A stretch of 60,146 nt of DNA, from NCBI RefSeq assembly GCF_000974765.1, contig NZ_BBWU01000053.1:1-60146 (forward strand), written 5' to 3'. Shown here in pieces: positions 18,392 to 27,370 of the stretch (positions are counted from its first letter, which is position 1; each line of letters starts with the position of its first letter). Position numbers and translations under genes: made by a program. The notes below the pieces were generated by a model. That model did no database searches. It saw only the letters and a list, made by a program, of their open reading frames with translations, and was not told the DNA's origin. Source of the DNA: Sphingomonas changbaiensis NBRC 104936. GTDB lineage: Bacteria; Pseudomonadota; Alphaproteobacteria; Sphingomonadales; Sphingomonadaceae.

Positions 18392-19420
18392 GTGATTTGG
18401 GAGCCAAAGGTGGAGCGAGCTGCGCAGGATCGCCGCCCGATCTTTCATGTCGGCGTCCACAAGACCGCGACCAACTGGTTTCAGAAATGCTTTTACCCGC
18501 GAGTGCCGGGCTATCGTTACGTGGACCGGCGGCTGGTCCGGTCCACGCTGCTGGCGCACTCGCCGCTGGCGTTCGAGCCGGAACGGGTGCGGGAAGAGCT
18601 CGGGCTCGATGCCGACTGTCCCGCCATCATCTGCGAAGAAGACCTTTCGGGCGTTCTTCATAATGCAGGCCTGGCGTCAAATTACATCGCCAAGGAGATG
18701 GCGAACGAGCTGGCGGCACTCGCGCCCCAGGCGCAGATCGTCATCTTCGTGCGCAACCAGCAGGCGATGGCCGCTTCCTGCTATCATCAATATCTGCGCG
18801 AGGGTGGAACGGGTTCCGTCCACCGCTACCTCTTCCCCGAAGACTATATCCATCTCGGCAATGTGCGGCCGCTCAAGAATCCGCGCTTCGACTTCACTCA
18901 GTTCGAGTTCGACAGGCTCGTGGCCCATTATGATTCTCTGTTCGGCGAAGAGAATGTCCACGTCTTCGCCTACGAGCAGTTCGCACAGGACCCGGAAGCG
19001 TTCCTCGCCATGTTTGCCGAAGATCTCGGCCTGACCCGGCCGGAGTCGGTCAAGCAGCGGAAGTATAACAGGTCGTTCAGACGCGCTCTGGTCCCCGTCG
19101 CGCGCATGTTGAACCTGCTGACGCGCCGGTCGGTTGCCGACAAGCGGACGCTGGTGCACATCCCGTTCTGGTATCCGGTGCGGACGGTCCTGCTCGAGGG
19201 GCTGAACTTCGTTCCCCTTCTCGGCAAGCGCCCGTCGCCGCGCGATTTGCTCGGGGGCTCGATCTACGACTGGATCGGCCAGCGCTTTTGGGAGAGCAAC
19301 CGGGCGCTGGAGGGGCGGATGGGCGTCGATCTGTCGGAATGGGGCTATACGACGGAAGAGCCCGCCGTTCCCGTCCCGCGGCCGAAGCGGTCAAGCCTGT
19401 TCGCGTTCGCGAAGCACTGA
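18392..19420 (+). CDS. Sulfotransferase-family protein
   Basis: A 342-aa protein. The N-terminal PAPS-binding loop is FHVGVHKTATNWFQKCFYP (residues about 18-36), with the Lys of the 5'-phosphosulfate motif, and the 3'-phosphate motif is IVIFVRNQQAMAASCYHQY. These features indicate transfer of sulfate from PAPS to a carbohydrate or other polymer. The start is a GTG. Another GTG at 18410 sits five bases after GGGAGC and is equally possible. Its last 30 bases overlap the convergent CDP-glycerol-transferase-like gene, and the neighbours suggest modification of a surface polysaccharide or lipid. Confidence 0.75.
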   Translation: MIWEPKVERAAQDRRPIFHVGVHKTATNWFQKCFYPRVPGYRYVDRRLVRSTLLAHSPLAFEPERVREELGLDADCPAIICEEDLSGVLHNAGLASNYIAKEMANELAALAPQAQIVIFVRNQQAMAASCYHQYLREGGTGSVHRYLFPEDYIHLGNVRPLKNPRFDFTQFEFDRLVAHYDSLFGEENVHVFAYEQFAQDPEAFLAMFAEDLGLTRPESVKQRKYNRSFRRALVPVARMLNLLTRRSVADKRTLVHIPFWYPVRTVLLEGLNFVPLLGKRPSPRDLLGGSIYDWIGQRFWESNRALEGRMGVDLSEWGYTTEEPAVPVPRPKRSSLFAFAKH

Positions 19421-20578
19421 CGGCTCTTTCCGGGCGTTCAGGAATGCGAGAATCGCGCGCGCCGCACGAACCCCAGCGGGTTCCGCGCCGATATCGAACG
19501 TATAGTCGAACAGCGCACGCTGGATCGGTTCGTAATGCGTCGCGTGCCGTGCGACCGCATCGTCCAGTGCCCGATCCAAATCGGCGGCCTGCTCAATCAC
19601 CGGTCCGGCCCGCCAATGCGCGAAATTCCGGTCCTCTTCCCAGGCGGCTCCGCTCGCGTTGATGAAGACGGCGGGGCGCGGTCGCTTCAGGAATTCGTAA
19701 ATCTGGCTGCTGGCGTCGCCGAGATAGATGTCCGCCGCATCGGTGTAGCTCATGTCGGTCGCGGACCGGCTGCCCAGGTCGACATGGATATTGGGCGCGG
19801 CGCGATATTTCGGGTCGAGCGCGCCCGGTCGCGCCGCGCGCAATTTGTCGATGCTGAGCGCCCAGCGACGCTCGAACAGCATCACATGCGGCGCGAAGAT
19901 CAGGTTGTAGCGATCGCTCGCCAGAAAATAGTCCAGCACGTTTCGGCCGGCCGTGTACCAGGACGACAGATGCGGCGAAACGTGCGGGTTGTAGAGTACG
20001 GTCGTGCGGCCGTTGCCGGCAAAGGGCAAATGCGGGTCGTTTGCCCGCTTGAGATCGAATTTGGGGTAGCCGGTGATCGCGATCCGGTTGGGGTCGACGC
20101 CCGCGTCGGCGATCAGACGGTCCCGGATCTTCGGGCCCGCGGCAAGGATATAGTCGAACCGGCTGGTTTCCGCGCCGAACCCGATCGCCCGGTCGCCCGC
20201 ACCGTGGTCGGCGAGGATGATCGGAAGGTCCAGGCCGTAGCGCGTCTTGAGCAAGAGCGAGGTGCGCTCGGTGACGGCCAGCGCGTCGAGGCTGCGGAAG
20301 AAATCCAGGTTGTCGCGATAGATGAGCAGCTTGCGCGCGGGCAGGACGCGTCCGAGCGCGCGCTGGAGGAGCGCCGAGCTGCCCGAGGACAGCGACAGGC
20401 GGATCGGCTCCACCTCCGGGTGGCCCGCGGCGGCGGCGAGCCGGCGGATTTCGTCCGCCAGTCTGTCGTTCGTCGCCGCCAGCACGACCTCGGCATCGGG
20501 CAGCAGCGCGAGTGCGATCGGAAGGCTGTGCGCGACCTGATGGATCTGGTCGTGGTTGAAAAGGAAACCGATTCGCAT
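19391..20578 (-). CDS. CDP-glycerol glycerophosphotransferase-like protein
   Basis: A 395-aa protein with two Rossmann-like halves (GT-B plan): MRIGFLFNHDQIHQVAHSLP at the N terminus, and in the second half TVLYNPHVSPHLSSWYT, NLIFAPHVML and the nucleotide-site stretch AADIYLGDASSQIYEFL. The last matches the D-x-SS-hydrophobic-E block of TagB/TagF enzymes, which transfer polyol phosphate from CDP-polyol. No membrane segment is seen. It is the last of three minus-strand genes with a phosphatase and a nucleotidyltransferase, which could make and activate the donor. Substrate is inferred only. Confidence 0.65.
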   Translation of the reverse strand: MRIGFLFNHDQIHQVAHSLPIALALLPDAEVVLAATNDRLADEIRRLAAAAGHPEVEPIRLSLSSGSSALLQRALGRVLPARKLLIYRDNLDFFRSLDALAVTERTSLLLKTRYGLDLPIILADHGAGDRAIGFGAETSRFDYILAAGPKIRDRLIADAGVDPNRIAITGYPKFDLKRANDPHLPFAGNGRTTVLYNPHVSPHLSSWYTAGRNVLDYFLASDRYNLIFAPHVMLFERRWALSIDKLRAARPGALDPKYRAAPNIHVDLGSRSATDMSYTDAADIYLGDASSQIYEFLKRPRPAVFINASGAAWEEDRNFAHWRAGPVIEQAADLDRALDDAVARHATHYEPIQRALFDYTFDIGAEPAGVRAARAILAFLNARKEPSVLREREQA

Positions 20579-20608
20579 CGCGCTCAGATGACGGCTGGCC
20601 TTTGGCTG

Positions 20609-21403
20609 TCAATCTCGGCCGGCGACGATCCTCTCGACAAGGATGTGGTCGCTGACCTTGTCCACATCGATCGCGGCCTCCGGAATGCTCAGCTCGACTA
20701 GGCGCGCGTCGATGCCGAGCCGCTGTCCCGCCAGCGCGATGGCCTGGCGGAAGCCCACCAGGCGGAAGATGGCCCGGAACGCGAGCAGGGGGCCGAAATG
20801 CCAGAACAGCTTGAACGCGCGCTTGCGGTCGCGCTCGGCGCTGCTCCACAGGTCGAGCGCCCGCCGCGCGCGTTCGGTCCTGAGCGCGAACAGATTGGCG
20901 CCGGAATAGGCGCCGTCCGCGAATTTCAGCCAGGTCCGTACCGTATCCGGATAGCGGCTGAGGATCGTCCGGCGTTCGACGGCACCTACCGACAGATCGC
21001 CTTCACCCGCGCCGGCCAGGAATTCCTCGACCATCTCGGGCGTCAGCAGCGCATGGTCGGCGGTGGTGACGAGCACCGGCCAGTGCGGCGAAGGCGGGTT
21101 CAGCACGGCGGCAATGCTCGCGGCGATGCCGGACCCGCTGGCGACGGTGGCGATCCGCTCCTCCTGTCCGGGCCAGCCGCCTATACGCTGCATCACGGCC
21201 TGCGGGTCCTGCGCGAGAATGATGATCCTGCCGATCTGCGGCACCCGTAGCAGACAGCCGACGACGCGCTCGATCATCGGGACGCCGCCGACCGGCACCA
21301 GCGCCTTATACTGCTCGCCGAAATGGCCGGCGAGCGGATCGGGGCCGGGCCGCTGCCCCGCCAACACGATCGCCGTCCAGACTTGCGCTTGCGACGTCGT
21401 CAT
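20609..21403 (-). CDS. NTP transferase (MobA/IspD-like nucleotidyltransferase)
   Basis: A 264-aa protein whose first 200 residues form the nucleotidyltransferase Rossmann fold: WTAIVLAGQRPGPDPLA near residue 10, KALVPVGGVPMIERVV, and the metal-binding VLVTTADHALL. It would attach CMP or another NMP to a phosphorylated substrate. The first reliable start is the ATG at 21403, with GGAAGGAAG five bases away; open frame upstream of it is opposite-phase reading of the HAD gene. The C-terminal 80 residues are not matched to a family I can name. Confidence 0.8.
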   Translation of the reverse strand: MTTSQAQVWTAIVLAGQRPGPDPLAGHFGEQYKALVPVGGVPMIERVVGCLLRVPQIGRIIILAQDPQAVMQRIGGWPGQEERIATVASGSGIAASIAAVLNPPSPHWPVLVTTADHALLTPEMVEEFLAGAGEGDLSVGAVERRTILSRYPDTVRTWLKFADGAYSGANLFALRTERARRALDLWSSAERDRKRAFKLFWHFGPLLAFRAIFRLVGFRQAIALAGQRLGIDARLVELSIPEAAIDVDKVSDHILVERIVAGRD

Positions 21404-21486
21404 CGAACTTCCTTCCAGACGGCAAGCGTCGAACTGCACGCACCGAATTGCATTGGGCGCCCCTTTGCGCACGCGCGGCCGCCGTG

Positions 21487-22218
21487 TCAGCCCCAATCGA
21501 GGATCGGCCAGCCGCGCTCCGCTGCAAACGCTCGCAATGGGCCCGACGGATTGACGGCGATCGGCTCGTCGGCCCAGGCGAAGGTCGGCGCGTCGGAAAG
21601 ATGGTCCGAAAAGAAGCGGACATGGATCGCCTCCCGCATCCAGCCCTGTTGGGCCGCGTAGGCCTCGATCATGTCGCGCTTTGCCACCCCGTAGCAATTC
21701 TGTCCGTCGATGTCGGGCAACAGGACATCGCCCCGCCACGTCGACTGCGTCGCCACGACATGGCCGATCTCCAGCAATCGCGCGATCGGGTCGAGGTAGA
21801 TGCTGTTGGCAGCCGAGGCGACGACAACGACCCGTCCTTCGCTCCGCTCCTGTGCGATCCGTTGCCGCGCCTGGGGCGAGACCCAGGCCGATGCGACGAA
21901 GGCCGCGAACCGATCCGCTAGCGCGCGAATTTCGGAGCCGGGCAGCGATCGGCCGAGGAGCACGCGATGCTCGAGCTGCTTGAAGCGGGTGCGCGTGATC
22001 AGCCGCATCGCATAGGCCGCCATCAGCCCGACGACGAGCGGCAGCAGCGCCAGGCGGAGCGGCGACCGATGCCACGCCACGAAGACGAGGAACGCCGAAT
22101 AGGTCGGCCGCCGGGTCAGCGTCCGATCGAGGTCGAACACAGAGATTTTGAGGTCGCCCGGAAGGGCCGGCTCGCTCCCGTGTCTCACGCCGTTCTTACC
22201 CGATGCTGCGGATTCCAT
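21487..22218 (-). CDS. HAD-superfamily IB phosphatase
   Basis: A 243-aa HAD hydrolase. Motif I with the nucleophile is ISVFDLDRTLTRRPTY, motif II is VVVVASAANSIY, and motif III/IV is VRFFSDHLSDAPTFAWADEP; together these are typical of SerB/CicA-like subfamily IB proteins. A hydrophobic cap region includes LALLPLVVGLMAAYAM. The start is uncertain: ATG 22218 gives 28 residues before motif I, and an ATG at 22266 is possible. It begins the phosphatase, nucleotidyltransferase and CDP-glycerol-transferase-like series and diverges from the cyclase gene. Confidence 0.8.
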   Translation of the reverse strand: MESAASGKNGVRHGSEPALPGDLKISVFDLDRTLTRRPTYSAFLVFVAWHRSPLRLALLPLVVGLMAAYAMRLITRTRFKQLEHRVLLGRSLPGSEIRALADRFAAFVASAWVSPQARQRIAQERSEGRVVVVASAANSIYLDPIARLLEIGHVVATQSTWRGDVLLPDIDGQNCYGVAKRDMIEAYAAQQGWMREAIHVRFFSDHLSDAPTFAWADEPIAVNPSGPLRAFAAERGWPILDWG

Positions 22219-22401
22219 CGACGCCCGGTAATGGGCAATTACGTTCGACCCAATAGGTCCTCGCATCTGCGCGGATCCGCCCGATCGGAGCGGGTGCGTC
22301 CCGGATCGAGGCAAAAAAGTGGGACGCAAACCTATATGAAGGCTCGCTTGCGCGACGGTGACGTGTAGTATCGGCGGCACCGGGCGTGACGGGCAGGGTG
22401 A

Positions 22402-24189
22402 ATGTCTTCCGGAATATCGAACCCAGTGAGGGCCTGGACTCAGTCATCCTTGGTCGAGAGGGCGCGGGCGGCGATCGAGCGCGGCGACCTTCTCTCCGCC
22501 TATGATCTGGCACGGCAGGAAGGCGCGCTCGGCGCGTCGACCGAACTCTCGTACATCGCAGTCCTGGCGATGGCCCGGATGGGCGAAACCGAACAGGCGA
22601 TGCGGCTGTATCAGCAGAGCGGCTTGTCGACAGCCGATGATGTCGACAGCCAATCGCTGGGCGCCCGGCTGCTCAAGGATCAAGCGCTCCAGAATGGCGC
22701 AAGCAACGCCGGCCTGAAGCGCGCCGCAGAAGCCTATGCAGAGGCGCATCAGCGCAGCCAGGATCCCTTTCCGGCGATCAACGCGGCGACCCTCAATTGC
22801 CTGGCAGGCGATCAGGAGCAGGCGAGTCATTTCGCGCAGGTGGCGCTCGCTGCGTCATCAGTCGCCATTCCCACCGACTATTACGGTGCAGCGACCAGGG
22901 CCGAAGCACTCGCGATTCTGGGCAGGGAGGACGAGGCGCTTGAGTCGATCGAGCTGGCCCTGAGCCTGCCCGGCGCCAATGTCGGAGCGCGGTCGACGAC
23001 ATTGCGCCAGTTCGAGCTGCTGGCGAAGCACCGGTCGACCGGCCACCGATTGCTTCCCATCATCAGCCGACTGACGCCGCCGGCCGTCGCGATGTTCAGC
23101 GGGCACATCTTCAGGGCGGACCCGAAATCGGAAGCGGCGCTCGCGACGGCGATCGACGCGCAGCTCGATGCGCTGAATATCGGCTTCGGCTATGGCGCGC
23201 TTGCCGCGGGCGCCGACATTCTGATCGCCGAGCGCCTTCTCGCCAGGGGCAGCACGCTCAATCTCGTCTTCCCGTTTCGGGAGGATGATTTCATCGCCAG
23301 TTCGGTGCTGCCGGCGGGCAATCAGTGGCTGAAACGCTATTACGCGGTGCGCGAACAGGCGGCCGGGATCAGCTTTGCGACGCTGGCCGATTATGTGCAC
23401 GACCCGGCCCAGTTCGGATATGGCGCGACCGTTGCGATGGGCATGGCCAGGTTGCGGGCGCTTCATCTCGGCACGCGTGCGGTCCAGCTGGCGATCTGGG
23501 ATGGAAAGCAGAAGAACGGCGCCGCGGGGACCAGCCACGACGTCGATCAGTGGCGTTCGACGGGCGGCACCACCTTCACGATCTCTGCGGACGGCCTCGA
23601 TCGCTCGATCGCCTACACCGAAAGCGAAGAGGCGCCGCCGGATCGCTGCCTGAAGGCGTTTCTGTTCGCCGATTTTCCGGGCTTCACTCGAATCAGCGAG
23701 GGCAAGCTTCCGCTCTTTTGGTCGCGCGTGATGGTGGTCGCCGGCTCGGTGCTCGCCAGCCATAGCGGCGCTCTGGATTTCACGAACAGTTGGGGCGACG
23801 CTGTCTTCGCCGTCTTCAACACCGCCGAAGCGGCCGCCGAAGCCGGGCTCGCGCTCCAGGCCGCGCTGCTGAGCATTTCGCCGACCGAGCTTGGCCTGGA
23901 CCGCCCGACGCAGATGCGCGTGAGCCTTCACTTCGGCCCGGTCTATTTCGGGAACGATCCGATCACCAACCGGGATGCCTTTTACGGCACCGAAATCTCG
24001 CGCGCGGCGCGGGTCGAGGCGCTGACGCCGCCGGGTAGCGTCTACGCAAGCGAACCGCTCGCGGCCGTGCTCGCCAACACGGCGCCCGACAAGTTCAGCG
24101 CCACCTATGTCGGCAAGATCGACCTGCCGAAGGGCTTCGGCCAGTATCCGCTTTATGCGCTCCGCAGACGCCTAAACGGCGCGCATTGA
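22402..24189 (+). CDS. TPR protein with C-terminal class III nucleotide cyclase domain
   Basis: A 595-aa soluble protein. Residues about 15-220 are TPR-like helices. Residues about 228-370 form a Rossmann-like region (VAMFSGHIFRAD, YGALAAGADILIAERLLARG, LNLVFPFREDDF) that resembles SLOG-type ligand-binding domains. Residues about 417-560 are a class III cyclase: metal Asp424 (LFADFPGFTR) and Asp466 (NSWGDAVFAVF) are kept. The usual purine-selecting Lys is Asn462 and the transition-state Asn is Ser533, though Arg537 remains (EISRAARVEA). It is therefore either a weak, altered-specificity or inactive cyclase. Its 3' end overlaps the convergent PEP-CTERM gene by 18 bases. Confidence 0.85.
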   Translation: MSSGISNPVRAWTQSSLVERARAAIERGDLLSAYDLARQEGALGASTELSYIAVLAMARMGETEQAMRLYQQSGLSTADDVDSQSLGARLLKDQALQNGASNAGLKRAAEAYAEAHQRSQDPFPAINAATLNCLAGDQEQASHFAQVALAASSVAIPTDYYGAATRAEALAILGREDEALESIELALSLPGANVGARSTTLRQFELLAKHRSTGHRLLPIISRLTPPAVAMFSGHIFRADPKSEAALATAIDAQLDALNIGFGYGALAAGADILIAERLLARGSTLNLVFPFREDDFIASSVLPAGNQWLKRYYAVREQAAGISFATLADYVHDPAQFGYGATVAMGMARLRALHLGTRAVQLAIWDGKQKNGAAGTSHDVDQWRSTGGTTFTISADGLDRSIAYTESEEAPPDRCLKAFLFADFPGFTRISEGKLPLFWSRVMVVAGSVLASHSGALDFTNSWGDAVFAVFNTAEAAAEAGLALQAALLSISPTELGLDRPTQMRVSLHFGPVYFGNDPITNRDAFYGTEISRAARVEALTPPGSVYASEPLAAVLANTAPDKFSATYVGKIDLPKGFGQYPLYALRRRLNGAH

Positions 24190-25281
24190 GGCATTCTCCA
24201 GAGCGGCAGAGCCGGCTTTGCGCCGCCGCATCGCGCCGCCGATCATCCCGAAGCCGCCGATCATCATTGCCCAGATTGCGGGTTCGGGAACGTCGGCGCG
24301 CGGGTTGAAGAGCGGCCCGTAGTTGAACGGTCCCAGCACCGGCGGCGTGCCCGGCAGCGGCGTGTCGATCGGCACGAATTGCGCTGTGATGAAGTGCGGG
24401 TCGTAATTCCGGCCGATCACCGGATAAATGGCGTCGTCACCCGCGCTGGGGGCAAAGGCGTCCACCGGACCCGACACGCTGCCACTGTTGCGCGGGTCGC
24501 CGAACACGACCTGCAGGCCCTCGCAGTTCCTGACATTCGCGCACTCGGCTCCTGCGGAGACCTGATAGGTGGCGGTGTAGGTCACCTGGGTCGTTGCTCC
24601 GCTCGCCAGAGTTGCCAGCGGGACGCTCAGATTCGTCGTGCTCCAATCGACGACTTTCCAGCGGCCGTTCGGATCAGTGGTCGTGTGCAAGCCGTTGAAG
24701 GTCAGGCCGCCTGTCGACAGGTTGATTCCGTCGGAATTGATCGTGCCTGTCGCCTGGTAAAGCGGCGGGATTACGGCGGCGTTGGTGGAGGGCGCCAGGG
24801 CCACCGGGCTCTGCCTGACGGTGAAATCGAATGATCCGTCCATCGGTGCCGAGCCGAAAATCTGCGCCAGATGACCGGGCGTGATCTGCGAGTCGAAGCG
24901 AAGATTGACCGGCGAATCGCCATTGTTGTGCAGCGTGAACGTGATGACGGTCTGGCTGAACGTCGCGCACGAGCCCACGCAGTAATTGTCGTGCAGGAAG
25001 AAGAAGCCGCCATTCTGGAGCGTGGCCGTATAGTTCAGTCCCACTTCCGATCGCGCGCCTGGAATCTTGGACGCGACATAATGGGTTTCCTTCGATCCGC
25101 CGGGTTGCGGTGTGAAGGACAATTCCGGGCCGACGGCGAAGCCGAACTGGTTCTGGATGAAGGACGATTCCGTGACTTCCGCGTTGAGCGGCGTTCCCCA
25201 GAAGATCGAAAGTGCCAACACTGGAGCACAACAGGCTGTCAGGTGGCGAGCGAAGATACGGCCGACAGGCGTGACGCGCAT
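24172..25281 (-). CDS. PEPxxWA-CTERM sorted surface protein
   Basis: A 369-aa exported protein with an N-terminal signal peptide (hydrophobic APVLALSIFWGTPLNA) and a C-terminal sorting signal DVPEPAIWAMMIGGFGMIGG followed by RRRK. This is the PEPxxWA form recognised by exosortase/archaeosortase-like machinery in sphingomonads. The middle is beta-rich with two Cys pairs (NYCVGSC, CANVRNC) and no domain I recognise. Neither exosortase nor an exopolysaccharide locus is in this window. A 70-base gap separates it from the TIR gene upstream. Confidence 0.85.
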   Translation of the reverse strand: MRVTPVGRIFARHLTACCAPVLALSIFWGTPLNAEVTESSFIQNQFGFAVGPELSFTPQPGGSKETHYVASKIPGARSEVGLNYTATLQNGGFFFLHDNYCVGSCATFSQTVITFTLHNNGDSPVNLRFDSQITPGHLAQIFGSAPMDGSFDFTVRQSPVALAPSTNAAVIPPLYQATGTINSDGINLSTGGLTFNGLHTTTDPNGRWKVVDWSTTNLSVPLATLASGATTQVTYTATYQVSAGAECANVRNCEGLQVVFGDPRNSGSVSGPVDAFAPSAGDDAIYPVIGRNYDPHFITAQFVPIDTPLPGTPPVLGPFNYGPLFNPRADVPEPAIWAMMIGGFGMIGGAMRRRKAGSAALENASMRAV

Positions 25282-25351
25282 GACTCGAGTCCCCCTTACT
25301 GGAACGCGCCTTTTACTCTTAATCTCTTGTTCAGCATAGGATGGAGTCGAC

Positions 25352-27199
25352 CTAGGAGGCGGTGCCGACCACGCAATCTTCTGCGGTCAGCCCGGGGCCG
25401 GACGGCTCCAGCTTGCGATGAAGGGCCGAAGCCGCAGCGCAGTCCCGCTCTGCGTCCGCTTTTCGTCCGCCCGCCGCCAGGATGCGCGAGCGAAGCGTCA
25501 GCAGCTCGACCTGGTCGGGATCGTCCGGCCCGTAATTCTCGTCGTAGATGAGCTTGGTCCGCGCCAGTCGCGCCAGGGCTGCGTCGGTTGCGCCGCGCTT
25601 CGCTTCGGCCTCGGCGGCGTAGAAGTCTGCGTCGCCGACCGCCGCATTGCGGGGGCCATAGAGCTTCGAATAGAGCGCCCGCGCCCGGTCCAGCGCGGCC
25701 AGCGCGCCGGCGGTATCGCCCTGCGCCGTCCGGATCCGGCCCATCAGGAGCAGCGCGGCCCCGATCGTCGGATGATTGCCTTCCAGCACACGATCGTAGA
25801 TCGCGACTGCCTTCTTGATACCGGCGGCGGCGGCCGCGGTCTGACCGCGTTCGAAATCGGCCCATGCGCGGTTCTGGTACGCCGTCGCGGTCAGCAGATG
25901 ATTGATGCCGAAGGTCGCGATGTAGCTTGCCAGTGCACGCCCGAACAAGGCGTCGGCCTCGTCGTACCGTTTGATCCGCACCAGCGACTGGGCCTCGAGC
26001 ATCCAGACGCGGCCGAGCTCCACCGTGTGATCGCCGGAAAGCTGGCCATAACGCTGGGCCGCTTCCCCGAGCAGGCGCGCCGAGTCCGCGTAATGGCCGT
26101 CGATGATCTTGGCCCGGCCGCGCTGCTCCAGGACCTCGGCATCCAGTTCGGGCGCGTAGGACGCCCGCTTCGGATAGGAAGCGGCGGCCGCATCGATCCG
26201 CTTCCTGATTTCGTCGAGATCGCCGCGCTTGTACGCGATCGCCGCCAGCTTGAGCAGCGTGCGCGCGCGCTCCTCGCCTTTTTCCGGTTCGCGCATCAGC
26301 GCCGATTGCAGGTCACGTTCGGCTTCCTTGGGCAGCCCCAGGTTGAAGTAGATTTCCCCGGTCGCGCGCAGCAGCCGCGCGCTGACCGCCGGCTCCCCCT
26401 TCAGCTCGACGCCCGCGCGCCGGCTGGCGCGGTTGAGGATCGTCAGCGCGGTAATGGTGCGCGGATTTTCGGTCGCCGGGTTGGCGATCTCGAACGTGCC
26501 GATCAGGAAATCGAGGCTGCGATTGGCGAGAAGCTGCTGCTGGACCGCGACCCGGCGCTGGGTCTCCGCGTAGATGGCAAGGCCGATGGTGACCATCATG
26601 ACCGCCAGCGACGCGCCCGTGATCCACATCAGACGCCGCTGGCGCCGGGCCGCATCCCGCCTGACCAGCGAGTCGAGCCGGACATCGGCAATGCCCGCGA
26701 CCAGCTTCAGCAGCGCGAGGCGGCGGCCGTCCTTTCCCGGGCGAATGTCCGCCGCGATCGGCTCCGCCGGATCGTCGGACAGCGCGCCGTCCGGACCAAG
26801 GTGAAAGCGGAGCGCGGGCGGGAAGCACTCGCTGTCGCCGCCCGAATAGGGCTCGCCGGACACGATCAGGGCGAGAGTCCGCGCCTCGCCGTGGATCTGC
26901 TTGAAGGTGAGGATTTCCTCGTTGACCCATTTCGATTGCGCGGCGCGGGGGCTGCACAGCACGATCTGGAAGCGCGAATCGGCGAGCGCGTTGCGCAGCT
27001 TTTCGCCAAGATCGCCGCTCGCCGGGAGCTCATCGCGATCCCGAAAGACCGGCGGCAGCCGGCGCGGCACCGGGCCAAAGGCGGACGGCGTCCCGATCAG
27101 CGCGCGCGGAAGCCGATAGGTTTCAAGGGCTTGGTGCAACCAGCGCGCAACCGCCTGGTCCGAGTGACTATAGCTGATGAACGCAGCATATTTCGTCAT
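25352..27199 (-). CDS. TIR-domain membrane protein with C-terminal TPRs
   Basis: A 615-aa protein. Residues 1-110 are a TIR domain: YAAFISYSHSDQAVARWL, then VFRDRDEL and QIVLCSPRAAQSKWVNEEIL, where Glu94/Glu95 occupies the NADase catalytic Glu position. One transmembrane helix at about 190-211 precedes some 400 residues of tetratricopeptide repeats (for example AYQNRAWADFERGQTAAAAA). The start at 27199 gives the family's typical beginning MTKYAAFISYSH. Proteins of this plan are frequent in sphingomonads. Both signalling scaffold and NAD-depleting defence roles are possible, and nothing here decides it. Confidence 0.88.
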   Translation of the reverse strand: MTKYAAFISYSHSDQAVARWLHQALETYRLPRALIGTPSAFGPVPRRLPPVFRDRDELPASGDLGEKLRNALADSRFQIVLCSPRAAQSKWVNEEILTFKQIHGEARTLALIVSGEPYSGGDSECFPPALRFHLGPDGALSDDPAEPIAADIRPGKDGRRLALLKLVAGIADVRLDSLVRRDAARRQRRLMWITGASLAVMMVTIGLAIYAETQRRVAVQQQLLANRSLDFLIGTFEIANPATENPRTITALTILNRASRRAGVELKGEPAVSARLLRATGEIYFNLGLPKEAERDLQSALMREPEKGEERARTLLKLAAIAYKRGDLDEIRKRIDAAAASYPKRASYAPELDAEVLEQRGRAKIIDGHYADSARLLGEAAQRYGQLSGDHTVELGRVWMLEAQSLVRIKRYDEADALFGRALASYIATFGINHLLTATAYQNRAWADFERGQTAAAAAGIKKAVAIYDRVLEGNHPTIGAALLLMGRIRTAQGDTAGALAALDRARALYSKLYGPRNAAVGDADFYAAEAEAKRGATDAALARLARTKLIYDENYGPDDPDQVELLTLRSRILAAGGRKADAERDCAAASALHRKLEPSGPGLTAEDCVVGTAS

Positions 27200-27370
27200 G
27201 CCGCGAGCATATGCGATCACGCGAGGCAACCGCCAGCCTCACGTCAAAGGCATCGCGCTGACACCGGTCCGGCTGTGTCGCCCGAATGCAGCGGTCGCGG
27301 GTGACGCGGATTTGCGTGAGTACGGCTCTTGCGATGCGAAGGTCGGTTGGTGTGCTTGGGATTTTCGTAC

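Noticed and set aside
21404-22075. N-terminal extension of the NTP transferase frame
   Set aside because: It runs through the HAD gene in another frame; the ATG at 21403 has a good ribosome site and starts the recognised domain.
23000-27200. Calling a Pycsar-type defence system
   Set aside because: No cyclic-nucleotide-binding effector domain, convergent genes and a gene in between; kept only as a hypothesis.
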